Positions 1 through 14,400 of a stretch of DNA of 64,000 nt are shown here, in pieces. Under the pieces are notes generated by a model, which did not search any database, was not told where the DNA came from, and saw only the letters and a program-made list of their open reading frames with translations. Positions within the stretch are counted from its first letter, which is position 1; every line of letters begins with the position of its first letter. The translations under genes were made by a program, and so were the position numbers. Source of the DNA: Eudromia elegans (lineage: Eukaryota; Chordata; Aves; Tinamiformes; Tinamidae); NCBI GenBank assembly GCA_003342815.1, contig PTEX01000196.1:1433822-1497821 (forward strand). The letters run 5' to 3'.

Positions 1-184
1 TATTCTCCCCCCGCCCAGCTCCAATGACCGCACTCTTTGCCAAAAGAATCTGTGCAGGCTCATCAGTTAGTTAGATATCTCTGCCCCTTATATATCCTTC
101 TAAATTAAGCTTAGGTAGCATTGTCAACTCACAAAAATATTGTGTAACAGAACACAATGTGGGCTCTAACAACTACCTTAACGT

Positions 185-238
185 GGACATACACATACAC
201 ACACACATTACACATATATATATATGCCATATATAAAT
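185..238. repeat. CA/TA dinucleotide repeat
   Basis: A run of ACACAT and ATATAT units, low complexity, imperfect. Confidence 0.8.
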
Positions 239-3200
239 AGTTGTATCCATTTCAGAAGTCTTCAAACTTCTCAAATATAAGACAAAATTCCCTGTGTTAT
301 CTGATATGCTGTGTAAGTGTTAAAATGAAGCACACAGTAGTGATATCAGTCTCTCATACTCAACCCTGCTATAAAGCACAGATTAAATGGAGCAAACCTT
401 CCCCTACAATCTGCACTGTAAATGAACCAGACAAATAGAGTATATTTTCAGTTTCACTGTACAATATCTGCACTCACACATAGGAATATCCCTGCAGTGA
501 CAGTGAGAGACCAGATAACACTGAAGAAAAAATATACTGATAAAACCAGCTTGGATTACTGTGGGGTTTTGATTTCACTGTCAGACAGCAATTACAAAAT
601 GCCAGCTAAAATAAAATAACTGATTTCTAAATAGGAGTGGGAAAACAAAACAAAAAAGCATGCAAGAGAGCTACTTCAGAAACTGACTTCTCTATACACA
701 CTTTCAGTAGTTACTGGCTTTTATTGCTGCTTGTAGGCAAATAAGATATCATTAATAATGCCCATTTTTCAGCTAATAACTTTCATATATTAATCTACAT
801 GGAAACTAAATTATTTTACAGATGGGGAAAACTCAGTCTTAATAAGGAATCATGACTTGCTTACAGCAGCTAATGGCAGAGGAGGCCCACTACAAGGGTC
901 TTCTGGATTCTAGACCAAAGCTCCAGACCGCAGTCTTAGTAAACCACGTGGATTAGAAAAACCTGGAGAATCTGAAATGCCTAAACTCGATGCAATAATG
1001 AAGATCAGAGTCCTCAATGTGCAGTGAAACTATGAATGCTGGACCCCGTTAAATAGGGATTAAGGTTTCTCACGTCTATCTAATAAAATGCAAGAGGTTT
1101 GATTCTTTTCGTGTAGTTGCAGCTGGAAACTGGGATTCTACTGGGAGAGACTGGCACACCGATGTGCATACTTGTACATATACCCACACAGAGCACAATT
1201 ACATGTGGCTTAATCCCTTAGGAAACCAGGAAGTTGTCATAAAGTAGTCTTTTACTGAGAGAGGTGGCGTTTCAGAAAATGCCTCCATTTTCAGCCTTTG
1301 GGGATTGTTTAGGATGAGGAGCTGCAGAGCATCTGCCAAAGGGGAAGAGAAAGATCCCTGAGCTTCCTTTGCTATTTCCTCTGCACCTGGCTGATATACA
1401 TGCGAAAGGAAAAATACTCTCCCCATGGTGAACACAAAGTTATACTTGAACAGGGATCTCAAGACACAAACAGCATTGCAACAAACTCAAAGATCTCCAC
1501 TGGTAATCTAGACGTGAAGTTGAACACTTGGAAAATAAGAAAAGAGGAACTGCTGCCTTTAACTCACCTAATTTCCTGGGTATACTACACTGCTTGTCAC
1601 TCTGCCCTGAGTACTCTCATGTCCCAAGGGATTTGGTTTCCTGAATGGAAATTAATGAGTCAGAGCTCGAACATGCTTTTGCTATGTCCTGATGTGGGTT
1701 ACTAGCAGATAAAGTTCATGGAGCAACGCACAACAGGTAAACCACGCCACCGTATCGGGAATTTGACAAAAAAGTAGAGGTAATACTCATTACATTTTGC
1801 TTTGATCTCACAAATTCACCTGAAAATATATGACATTTTTATTTTTAATCTACCTCTCTACATTCAAAATATTACTTAGCAATTTTAAGCTTTTTACAGT
1901 TCTGAGAAAACTATAGGAAATACATTTATGCTATGCAGAATTTGCATATTACAAAACCTTGAAAGCTTGATACAAATAAGCTCATGAAGGTGAAGAAGTA
2001 AAAGAGACTGAAGAATTCACAATACCTTTGCAGCTACTTTAAACATAATTTTCACACCTACTGTTTCTCCCTTTCACAATTTACCATTAAAATGGTCACC
2101 TCCAAGGGCAGAAAAGAACAAGTCGAGAAATAATTCCATTTAACAACACAGCAGGCATACGAGTTCTGCCTCACGAAAGGAAATCTCCATCTTTCTTATA
2201 CATGTAGAATTGGAAATGTTCCTATCTCAATATGGGCCAGAGGTCAATAGTATTTATTTGCTCTAAATACGCTGATCTTTCAGAAGTTCAGGAGACCTAG
2301 GTTATATGAGGTACTACTGTAGCAAGTGTTACTGACTTATGCTGTTTTCTATTCTCTTCACGGGCAATCGACTTTTTATTTCCCCTCATAGTGCAGAAGC
2401 AAACTCCGCTTTTGGAAAAAACACGCTGTGCTGCTAGCACAACCCTTTGGAGTGGCCAAGTCTCAACAACGAAACAAATGCATACCAAAACACATTGATC
2501 TTTGCAAAATAGCCACTTGAGTGAAAGAGATGAGTTCTGACTAATCATTAAACACCCAATTAATTAGGAATTATTCCTTCAGGAATTAATCCTACCTCAG
2601 CTATTTAAAATGTAGATGAAAAGGATGTTACCTGTTTTACTGGCAAAACAAGGTGGAATCAGTCAATGCTGAACTGTAGCAACAAATTGCTAAAAAATTA
2701 TGTCTAATGAAATAAAATGTTTCCACAGAGCCAGGGTTCCTTCTACAGCCACATCTCTCAAAAATCACAAGCCTTAAATTCAACCAGAGGAAAAATGATA
2801 TTACAAGTACACCACATACCTTAAATGTAATTCCTCTGCAACATTTTATCCCTTTTTAAATAATCACTTCCAGACCCAGATAAAAGTGAATTGCTAGTGG
2901 GGAGGGCAGTAAGAGGCCTCAATGTGAATAGCCTAGCTCTTGTTGCAAAATAACTCCTACCTTGAGTACCATAAATGAATGTCATGGGAAAAAAATGTAC
3001 TAATCTAGCTGGACAGCAGGACATAATTTCTCAGCAACCATTCCCTGAAAAGAACTTAATTCTAACACAGCAATTTTACTAGTCATTAGAACTATAGAGC
3101 ATGAGAGTCAGAAAGATCTTCTTTACTGTAGATCAGTTTACATTTAAGTGAGTTAATCAATGCAGTACAATACAGTTACACCAAGGTAACTTTAAATTAG

Positions 3201-3749
3201 CCACACTGAATATGAGAAGCATCTTTGCCTTACTCATGTGCACCCCAGAACAAGCTAATCCATCCCAGTTCTGCAGACAGCTTCGCTCAGCTCCATCCCT
3301 CTGTGCTGGGAGTCGACTGGTATCATACCCAGCCTATCCAGTCCACAGGAGGACAGCAGAGCTGAAGTTTTTATGCGGATGTGTCCACTGTGAGATGCCC
3401 GTTTTTCAGAAATGGGGTCCGTTCCCAACTCCAGAAGCCGTAGCTCATATGGGCAAGAAGACAAATTTGTTTGCTTGACTAATTCAGACCTTAATTGCAC
3501 AATGGTACCAATAGGGAGCATTCCATCTTAGTAGTACACATGTGTTTTTCACACTTCTGCAGAGCCACGTGTTTTCAGCCTTTCTTGGAAACAAGAGGAA
3601 TAAGGCTCACATCATCCAGACAGGTGGTAAGTTTCCTTATCAATCAAGTCCTATTCCATTTGTATTCAAAGCAATAGCATGGAAAGTCTAAGGAATGCCA
3701 TAGCAACATTTTCACAAGATTACCAAAATTCCTTTCTTCAGGGACTCTG

Positions 3750-3839
3750 AAAAAAAGAAAAAAAGAAAGAAAAGAAAAAAAGAAAGAAAAAAACAAACAA
3801 ACAAACAAAAAAAAAAAACACACAACACCAAAAAACCTA
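3750..3839. repeat. A-rich GAAA/CAAA simple repeat
   Basis: AAAAG-type units grade into AAAC units and a poly-A run. On the minus strand this gives a spurious Phe/Leu-rich frame that is not a gene. Confidence 0.9.
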
Positions 3840-6800
3840 AAGGATCTCAAAACAATCTTCATGAAGGCTAAATGTTTAATACATATTATAATACATATTG
3901 TTCTAAAACACGTTTGCTTTCCCTCAACCTTGCCACTTACTTTCTGCTCAACCATGTTCTTTATCTCCCAGGTGAAATGTCAAAAAGCTGGCCATGTATG
4001 CATGAACTTTCCACGCATGCAATAGGTATTTGCTTAGGAGGGTGGTGAAAGAAGAAGACATACAAAAGTACAAGATAGCTCAACAGTACAGAGTATTTAA
4101 TTATTTATATTAAATATCCTAAGTGTGAGCACAAAGTTTTCTTGACCCAAGGATATGATCCTTAACAATTCAAATTCAATACTGATCAGCGTCTATTCTT
4201 CCTTAAGAAAAAGAAATAATTCTCCCTTCCAAAATCAACCTAATTCCTACTAGTGTGTTACTTTGAAACTTAATCTGTCTGAATCTGGTAATATGAGTCT
4301 GAATGCTGAAGAAATGCTGAGCACTTCCAAATCTGCATGATACAACATGGGTTTGTGAGGAAAAGAAAGATTTCTGAAAAACATTAAAAAGTAATGGTCT
4401 AAGACATTGTGCCTTCTCTAGGAAGTGAGAATTTTACCATTATCAAATATCTTCAATGCAGAGCAAGCAGAATAACTTTCTGTTTGGCAGAAGGGACAGT
4501 ATATAGATTTGCTGTTTTATTCTAGTTATTATTAAGATATATCTTTAACAGGAATTAGAACAGCCAATAAGGAAAAGAGCTCATGGCAAACAGGATTTCT
4601 GCAGAAGCCTGGTCTTTCACTTAACAGTCTCCAACCACCTTATATTTTTAATGAAGAGCAGGTAATACACAACTGCCTGGCAAGACCATCTAACTGTAAC
4701 CAAAAAGCCTGTGTTGAGAAAAGCTCATCCGTCAAGAAACATTCAAAGAATTCTCCTTCAAAGAAGTGAGAGATTGCTGCCAGAAATAAAATTTTTTTGA
4801 TTAGATGATCTACTAGTTGATGACCTTCTCTCACTATGTATGGGAATAAAAGAGCGCTTCAACTGAAGAATAACGTCTCTGTCAAAATAAATAGGGCCAC
4901 AAGCAGAGCAGCTATCGAGATGGTAGCAGGAGCAACATTCCTTGTTAAACAAAAAATAGAAGAAATAAAAATAGCTTTTGGAGGAAGACTCTAAAGCATC
5001 TGCCTACTTCAAGAACTTCCCAGGTAGTCACATCTCTACAAAGGCTGGAGAGTTGCATCCACTTTAAGTTATTTTGCCTCTAAAGCTGAAGAGATCCTCA
5101 AGATAACGGTGTGTTTCGGACCTTCACACGAACACCTGGAAGGCTGACATGCAACTCCTGTAAAAATAAATAACAGAATCTTCACAATTTCACATAGATT
5201 TTGGTTCAAAAGAGTTGATTTAGGTGGCAATTTATTATCCTCTCTGCAGTTTGCTTTCCCAAATGCTTGACAAGCAGCAAGGCTCCATCCATGTGACTAG
5301 TCCTTAACACTGAGCACTAAACACTGCAGTTTACAGAGAGTTATCAAGCACCTCTGTCAAGATTCATGTCCTGTTTTTCCAGCACTCATCAGGCGCCTTT
5401 CCTGTTTCCACTTATCCTTAGTATCTCCCTTTCCTGTTGTCTGAGACAAGCTTACCAACACTTTCTATGTGAAGCTATGGTATCTTTAACACAAACTCCC
5501 CCCTCTTTTTCAAAGTAATATCTGAGTGGTCCCCAGCCCAGTGTAGCTCTCAACCAGTCATTTCTAGTCTTCTTCCACCCAGTTGAGCCATGTGGACACA
5601 CAAGCAGAAAAACTTTGGCACTTCTCCAGTACTACACAGCTGGGAATCTCAACAGCAATTCCAAAAAGGCACCTGTGAACTTAGTCATGTGCCTGAGTAG
5701 GAGTCAAAAATTCAGACAAGGAATAATAAAATAAGTGGGAACCCTTTTCGTTCATTTCAGCTTTCATCTAAAAACAACTGCTTCAGATCCTATTTTTAAA
5801 AGGATATTAAAGAATCATCTGGTGGGGTGGAAACTATTTTTAGACTCCATTTATCCTGAAGGAGCAGAAGTCCTTTAAAACTCTACAGCATTGTGTTTTA
5901 AAGAGGAAACAAGGAAGAGAAACATATGATGATATTCAACAATGAAATCATGTCAAAAAGTTTTATACTTAGAGAAATATCCACTGGTGTATACACACAG
6001 AGCGAAAAAATAGCTAAAATATTAAAATAATTCATCTCTTTATGTAAAAATCACCACCATAATTTCCATACATTTATTTTTTGTGAGTATTTAAAAAAAA
6101 AAGGGGGAGATTTTGTCTGATTATTCAAGGAAAAACTACTTTCACATATATAGATAAAATCCCTATAATTACAAAATCCATTTGTTTGGGGAAAGGAGCA
6201 GGGGTTGTTTTCTGATCCAATCAGAAATGAAATAATGAGAGGAAGGAATGATTAATTTTAGATCTTAAGCTTTAAATCATATGATATACTAGACTTTTAA
6301 CAAGCAGACGATTTCCACACTTTTAATCAACAAACATATTCCAAAAAATTCCAGCTTGTCCCTTGGCTAAACAAGAGCAAAATTCATGAAAAATTATCCA
6401 TAAAACTAGAATAGCAATAACATCAAGAGAATTCAATAAGCAGCATAAAAATCTGATGGAGAAGTATTACATAAGTACAATATTATATTTGAACATGGGT
6501 TTTGAAGGCACAATTGTACACTTTGTGCATCAGAGGAGGATGTTTTTGGTGTTTTTTCAAGGGTACTGAACACACACCCACTAGCAAATACTTAATAGAA
6601 CACTAATATCATTTCGATATTATCCATATTTCTCCTCCAGTCACCACAATCTCTCCCACCCCAATTTATTGCAAGTGCAAGAAAAACAGTTACTCACCGT
6701 AGTAAAGAAACCTGCCCCCTTCCCAAGCAACTTCAGGTTGCACTGAGCGGCTTCTATATCCTGTGCTAACATCTCACACAGACTAAAGCAGATGACAGGA

Positions 6801-8103
6801 TCAAAAGTCTCTTCCCCTTCTCCATCTACGTATCTATACACCTACACGTCTATATAGGAATGTATTAAGTATAGGTACTTCCCAAGAATATAATGCAAAA
6901 ATACACTTTCTTTGTCCTTTCTATTCTTCTTTAGACATTCTGCTCCAATCATGGAAAAAATCCTTAATTTTATGAAGCTGCTGTACTCTTATGTATCATT
7001 TTTCTTAGTATTTCAGACATTTTTTAAGTTGTCATCAAGTTCATCAGTGAATCCAGTATCTTCATTTTGCAAACTACAGAATACTCTGAAAGAGTTGACT
7101 AATCTCTTTAAGACTGAAGAACACTGCATTTCTTGTCTGAGAACTACTTTCTAGCACTGAATTATATATTGCTTTGCAAGGGCAAATAGAAATGCCACAG
7201 CCTTGTCAATTAACAATGCAAAATACTTCTTTATAGTGTCATTATATAATAAACTTCTATAATTGAAACAAGGCCCTGAACACAGAACAAATGGTAGTAT
7301 TAATTCATACCTCTTTGTGCTGTCAGCATTTAACCACATGACTAATACCACATGTAGCTTGAAGCACGAAAACCCATTTTTTTTCCTTCGCTGAGTTAAT
7401 CTGGGTTATTACATATTCATGGCTGATTCATTCAAAAAACAAGAATGTAGAAACTGTCTTGCAAAGCAAAACAGAAGAACCACAAAAGTTTGTATTGAGT
7501 ATTCATTTTCATAACACAGATTTATTTTCTTTTTCATTTTCACTGCCTCTAAAAATAAACTGTGCTTGATAGTTGCATTGCCTAATTGATATCAGTCTAT
7601 CAGTTATACCAATTATTTTACCACCCAAAAATTTAGACAAACACATTACATATTGCTTATACTGAAATATGATCTTTCAAAATAAGCTCCATAAAGATTG
7701 TTTTCTGTTACTGATCTTGCAAAAATAAAATTCAAACAGGCCCTGCAAACTGCTGAAAGGGCACACCAGCTGACACAGGGGAAATTTCATTAGGAAGTGC
7801 TTTCCAACATCAGTTCTAGACACTTTACATTTTCCTTGCACAGAATTCTACTCATTAGGACTCACAATAGGGGTATTGTTCCACTCTGAATTACTTGTTA
7901 ATTGGTTTGGTAAAGGAAGCACCAGCATATCAATCCAGCCCTGCAGGTGCAAGCTACCAGCAGCAAGTCCAATATCTACTGTGGCAAACATTACCTTGCT
8001 TTGCAGCACACTGGGTAATACAGAAATACAAGTAGTGACTTCTGCTGACCTTAACCTCACCAGTTTTGAAAACCCTCTCAGCATCTTCAGAAGGAATAAC
8101 CAA

Positions 8104-8190
8104 TATTTACAGTTGTGACCTGTTGTCATTTACAGTAAATTATTTACTGCAATGTAAACTGTCATTTACAGTTGTTATTTACAGTAAATA
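8104..8190. repeat. Local TTTACAG/CAGTAAA repeats
   Basis: Four TTTACAG copies and two or three inverted partners (TTTACTG, CAGTAAA) fall within 90 bases, so the segment is a small cluster of direct and inverted repeats in RAMP3 intron 2. Confidence 0.7.
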
Positions 8191-10520
8191 GCAAATATCA
8201 GAATTTGCTTTTTCTTTTTTTTTTTTAATCTCTCTAAACAGTGACCAAATAAATGTAACAATGCTGAAAAAATTACACTTGAACAAGTGGAATTTGATAT
8301 TAAGACCTGATGAGCTTTCAGCTATCAGTGATGAAGGGGTCTTTTTTTCCCTACTCAGTAGCAGGGTCAGAAGATCCTTCTCATTTCCCATACGAGTTAA
8401 ACCTTTTACAAAAGCTTGGCAAAGTCTAAGCAATTGGAAGAACAGGAAGGTTTGATTCCTCACTAACCTTGGAGAGACTGAGAACATCAAGAGGGCCTAT
8501 TTTGACATGATATGGTCACCATTATCACACTGTAAAACTGGAAGTCGTCATAGTTTTAACGGGAAAGAAACAGTTATTTTTGAAGAAGAACAAACTGCAA
8601 TAATTTTCTTTCCACTTCTCAGGAACAGATTTCCTGAGTTAAGGCTTCTGCAGACTGGAATTAAAACACATGTTTTATTATAAAGAACTAAAAACATTAT
8701 TTTGGTTCACTGAATCTGAGTTTTTGGGGTCTCCCACATTTAATTCAATAGCCTCCCAAAAGATTGGCCAATATCTCTTCATCCTGCCTATTCAGCTCAT
8801 TTAATGGAACTCAAAGGAAAGCTCTTCCAAGCTTTTTTCTTTTTTCTTCTTTTTTTTTAAAAAAAAAGGATTTCTCAAAAAAAACCTCTGCGTTTGAACC
8901 AAAAAATCCACAAAATAGCATCAGATGAAAAAGTGATACGTCTTAGTTTATACCATAGCTAGTTCTACAACATGCTGCATCACAACAAAGTGATAGTCCT
9001 GCATTTATAGTCAAAATGGTCTGTAGGTCTTCAGAGATTCACAAGTAGCAGTGTTCTGAATACAACTTTAAGCTTCAGAAGTCATATTTAGAGTACACAT
9101 TAAAAATTTAATATTCACAAGGTTTTGCTACATTCTACATCTTCTAAGGCTGCCACAGCAGACCAATACAGGTATGTATTACCATAACTTTGCACTAAAG
9201 ATTAAAAATAATAGAAATGAGTGTCTAAAGCCACATGTTTGTTTAGTATCTCACCTTGAATTATCAACCATGGATTTCATTTTCACAGCAATAACTTCTA
9301 TAAGACTTTTAACTGAATCCCATGCAAGCCAAGAATGATTAGGGTGGGAGATAATCAGCAAAGAAGGAGATCGTGGAGGGGGTAGGCAAGAGATTTGGGG
9401 AGTAGTTGTAAGCAGAAGGGAGCTCTTCATCAGTAAAATGGGGTTGAACTGGAACTACCTCAAGCATCACCTGACGGGAGGCACCCACAAGTGCTGACAG
9501 ACCTGCCAGTGTCACTGGGAAGCCGCTGCTAAAAAAACATATTTCAGCCCCTGCATCTATTAGGAAGAAAGTAACTATGTGGTAATAGATAGACTATTCT
9601 GGCAGTTGGCCTGATAAATAATCCCATTCTCTGAATTCAAAGTGACCACTTTATTCACATTCAGCAGGACATACTCTCATCCATACAATATAAAACTAAC
9701 CAAGTATTTTTCATGTGATGATAAGAAAGATTCACGTGAAGAAGAATCTCCCTTAAAGATATTCTAAATCCAGCCTCATTCAGGGAAAAGCTATGGCTTA
9801 CCACGAACTTCACATTTACTTTGTAGCTGGAATGGCTGATTCCAAACAGTAGGTGAACGTACATAATTTCATCATGGCCTGGTGAGATTTCACAGGCAGT
9901 AGGGTTCTTTTATTTTCAAATTTTAAAATAACAGATTTTAGGCAATAGATAGGCAAACATTATTCTTCTTGCAGAGAAAAAAATGGTATTGTCAGCCACT
10001 AGCATGATGGCGACACAGTTGTTCAAATACGACATTCTTTGCCATTGTTTTACTTGCTAGCACCTAAGGGACTTACAAACAGCTTTGCTGTTGAAATGAA
10101 AAGCATGAATCACAGGAGGAATATAATAGGTTCTTGGGGGTAATTAGTACCAGCCTGTGTTTGCCACTGCTAAAGTCCTCTAGGCATTTTTAGAATGATT
10201 TTTTTTTTAATACAAAATTGCTGTAAGCTTTAATATTTGAAGAGGTGAATATGAAGGAGGCAGAGAGAAAAGATAAAAGATGAAAATTTACACCTCATTG
10301 AGAGTTTCAAAAAGACAACAACTAGAATTACAGTGGAAGCTCTGAGGAAGACAGATGCCAGGTGGGCTCACAATGCCAAGAGTGCTCAGAGGATTCAAAG
10401 GGCAGAGGAGGCAAAGCTCTTTTACAAGTCTTCACTGCTCCTGACATATGCAAGATTCATGCTCTAGGTCTGATCACACCCGCAACAATTCTGGCTACTT
10501 GTGTTCCTCTTAGTATACTG

Positions 10521-10525
<5 letters not shown>

Positions 10526-10564
<39 letters not shown>
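10526..10564. repeat. Poly-A run against an assembly gap
   Basis: At least 39 consecutive A bases end at a gap. CR1 elements do not leave poly-A tails, so this is either a simple-repeat expansion or the tail of something hidden by the gap. Sequence to the left shows no recognised retrocopy. Confidence 0.9.
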
Positions 10565-10609
10565 NNNNNNNNNNNNNNNNNNNNNNNNNNNNNNNNNNNN
10601 NNNNNNNNN
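10565..10609. other. Assembly gap (45 N)
   Basis: There are 45 unknown bases directly after a poly-A run. Confidence 0.99.
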
Positions 10610-11111
10610 TGCTAAGGTTTGTTTTCCCATGCTACTTGTATCCATCTGTATCCATCATAACATAAAACAACTGTGCAGGACCATCCTAGAAAATGCTAGC
10701 TAGCATCCTAACCCAACAGTCACTGATTCTCTATAACTGAGCTTCAAACACTTTACTGTAAAGAAATCACACAGTCACAGAACCACTTAGAGTGCCGGTT
10801 TCTAAAACCTGCCTCCACAGAAATAAGCTAATTAAGAACTTCCTTCTACAAAGTCTGGGCTCACAAAACTGGGAGAGTCCATAGCAAGCTAATAAAGTTT
10901 TGATGAAGAGGGGAAAAAAAAAGAAAGAAAGAAAAAAGAAAAAGAGTTACTCTATAAACACATACTGAAGTTCAACCAAAAACTATAGAAAATAATTTGG
11001 AGAGCAGGCAACAATAAAGCAAGCTTTTCCTGTGCACAACTACTGTACTAGTCTGCCCACCTGAATATAAATCTCAACGCCAATACGTGCATGCCCCATA
11101 TGGCACATACA

Positions 11112-11429
11112 ACTACCTGAAAGGAGATCATAGTGAGGCAGGGGTCAGTCTTTCTCCAAAATAACTACCGACAGAACAAGGAGAAATGGCCTTAAGTTGC
11201 GCCAGGGGAGGTTCAGGTTAGATAGTAGGAAAATTTTCAACACAGAAAGAGTGACGAAGCACTGGAACAGGCTGCCCAGGGAAGTGGTCACCATCCCTGG
11301 CAGGGTTCAAGATGCGTGTAGATGAGGTGCTTGGGGACATGGTTTAGCAAGCATGGTGTTGAAGGGCTTACGGGCGGACTCAATGGTCTTGAAGGTCTTT
11401 TCCAACCATAATGGCTCTATGAATCTATG
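11112..11429 (+). mobile_element. CR1 LINE, 5'-truncated 3' end
   Basis: The sequence carries the conserved CR1 tail: CACTGGAACAGGCTGCCCAG, then TTGAAGGTCTTTTCCAACC, ending in CTCTATGAATCTATG, a decayed ATTCTATG repeat. Only the last 320 bases remain, as expected from truncation during reverse transcription. The type differs from the two long copies in the window and appears older. It lies sense to plus, antisense to RAMP3, within intron 2. Confidence 0.9.
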
Positions 11430-14400
11430 CAGAAGGGTGGGATTCAATTAATATTGCTCTAGATTTGAAATCCTCATGTACTCAAATGTACGGCTTCTGG
11501 TAGGACCACTTCGACCTCAGGACCTAGTAGCTATCATTGCCTGTTAACTGGATCTGCATGGTCAGAGGTGTCTCGCTAACATGAATGGCACGGAGGTGTC
11601 AGATCAGGACCAGCACTTCACACTGAGACAAGAGCACACAGCATTCAGGAGCTCATCTTTATTAATATCTTACTTACTATCGCTTAACTGAACTTTTTGT
11701 TTCCTTGTCTCTTTCATGACAGAAAATCACATACCAAAAGCCAAAATTAAGACTTCACTGCTACTGTTAAAAAAAATAAGCCAAAGTTACCTATTTTCTA
11801 ACTGTGAGATAATGTATGTTATTAAAGCAAAGAATTATCTGCACATCAATCATTGCCTCACCTTAGCTACAAAATAAACATAGTGGTTTCTCCAAAACTG
11901 TCATGGTACCTTCTTCTACAGATGTTCTGATACTAGCAGCTGAATGCAATCACTGACGAGGATCTAGATCAGACTTCCTGTAGCAGTCAATGGGGAAGAG
12001 GAAAAAAAGCCTAATCAACTGACCAAGAAAATGAGTCAGTTTTGAGTGCTCTTAAAACACAGTTAGCCATCAGAGGTTATTAGTTCAAAGATTTAAAAAC
12101 AGGAGACAAACAACTTCATCTTCGTTTTCACTGCGTTTCTTTTACAGTTTGGTTTCCAATCAATTTTAATGACATTTGGCTTTCTTTAATATTTGACCAT
12201 GTTCCTCTGCAAACTAGTTACTTTTATAATTAGCTTATTTTAGTTAGGTAAAATTGTAACACAGGCAAAACTCCCACTGACTTTAAAATTGAGCAACAGC
12301 TTTTGGATATTCTTTCCAGAAGATTAGATCAATTTTGGCTCTACTCATGCATATCTTTTTTGTTGATTTCTGTTTCAAATCTTCAACATCTGCACAGAAC
12401 ATGGGTGGATCTCCTTCATTGCTTTCAGTATGACTGAAGCTTCCGTTTATATAATTCATTTTGAGGTAAATGATTCTGATAAAGCTACATCGAGGTTGTA
12501 CAAAAAATAAAACGATTGATCAGCATGGCAACAAGTTTTTGGATTATGCTCATAAAACAGAATTCCAACAGATACACAAACACTTACTCAAATTTAAATG
12601 TGTATAAGAAATAAAAATTCTCACATCTTCTAAACATTAAAGAATAGTGCCACAGAGCCATTCATCCACTTCAGTGAGAGACGATCTGAGACACAAACAC
12701 AGGCTGGATGAGATAGAAAAAAATTCACGGACCGCTGGGAAAACTGTTACAGTTTATTCTTCCACTAAAACAGAGAAAGAAGTTCTTATTACATGCATTA
12801 TTCTGCCAGAACTCCCTTCCAAAATCTGAATTGCCATTTCACTCCCAGCCTTTCAATTCACAGCTATTGCTTGGCTGTCAAATCCAGACTGATTGCCTGG
12901 GAGTTCCCCCAAGTAACAGGTATGCAACTTTACACACTTGCAAGCTGACTGTTGCATTAGCAGTGTAGCCTAGAAATAACAGAAAATCTCACAGAGAGAC
13001 GACTAAATCAGAGGACAAAGATAACAGCAAAATCCTGCATCTCAATTTCAGTCCAATAGCAGACACATTGTTCTAGGGCTGGTCTCTCCTTCAGGGATTG
13101 GTTATTGGACTCAAACACTGGGAATTGCAACTCAGCATTATTGTTTATATTTTGAATTATTAACAGTTATTGCATTTATCACATTAGCTGCAGAAAAGCA
13201 GGTCATAGTTTGCTTTGTTCCCATGAGAAACTGGTTTGGGGAGGCACTCGGACAATGATCTGCAGGTTGTCACGGTCTGTGGTCACTCAGAACAAGAAAG
13301 CACAACCAGATACGTGAGGATACCACTGAATAAATGTGCAGCAGGAGAACAGGAGAAGTACAGAACACACAGGTATCCATTTCTCTTAACTGAAAGGCAT
13401 ATCTGTGAAGGAAATATGCTTTTGGGGCTTGCTGCTCCTGAAATACACCCGAGAGAAATTGGTCAGCTCTGTTCATACATGGAACAATGCTCTCTTACTC
13501 TGTATCACTGCCCAGAGTCAAGTAGTATCGAGCCTGCTTTTTTTGATTTCCTGATATATTTGTTAGAACAGGATCACATTCTTTAGTGGCATTGGATGTC
13601 CAGTGCCCCAGGCACAAAAGGTCCATCTTTTGCTCAATCGGGATCCTAGATCAGGTTGTTCTGGCATTTTAGAAAAGAAGAAAGTTTAGAAAAGAAGATG
13701 TACAGGTACACAGAGTGATTTGGATCACATGGGAGTGTGAACTTATCTAAATGGAAAACTGGGAAATGAAACATGATAAAAAAATAAAAACAATAACAAA
13801 AAACAGATAACATACATCATAACAGTCACTCTGAGAAGAACTTAACATCATGTATAGTTGTAGAACATCCACTCCTGGTATTACTGCTATTATTACGTAG
13901 TTAATGCAACAAACATTTTGGCAGAAGAAAAATGATGAATATCAGAAAAATTAGAGGAAAAAAAATAAGTCTGTATATAATGTTATGAGAATTACCACTA
14001 GAACAAACAGTCAATTCTACAGGGGAATGTTTTTCAAAACACGATCTGCTGAAACTGGCAAAGGGTATAAGAAGCCTGAAAGATAAACATTATCATGAGA
14101 GACTTTGATCTTAATTTACACCTTCAAAAAAGAGGGGGGAAAAAAAAAAGAGAGCGGATTTCTGGCAACCATGAATTTTACAGTATCAGGGGAAGGTATT
14201 CAAAGCTATAGTCACTGCAAACTGAAGTTAAGCAAACACTGAAACGGAATAGAAATAAGACATGCATTTTCCTCTAACCATGAAAGTAGTTACCATTTGG
14301 AACAATCTGCCTCAAAATATGATTGATTAGTATTCATTTGATACCTACAAATTTACAGTCAATGTCCTCCTGTAACATACTCAGACACTCTTACAGGTTC

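Noticed and set aside
3644-3955. Phe/Leu-rich 103-codon minus-strand frame
   Set aside because: It is the translation of a GAAA-type simple repeat.
6641-6841. Minus-strand reading with a GTGAGT donor near 6693, tested as a possible RAMP3 last exon
   Set aside because: The reading has no RAMP-like cysteine spacing, sequons, transmembrane helix or basic tail, and the last exon should end in a stop, not a donor.
13236-13586. 116-codon plus-strand frame in RAMP3 intron 2
   Set aside because: No recognised domain, no usable splice context, no matching neighbours; within chance length for a 64 kb window.
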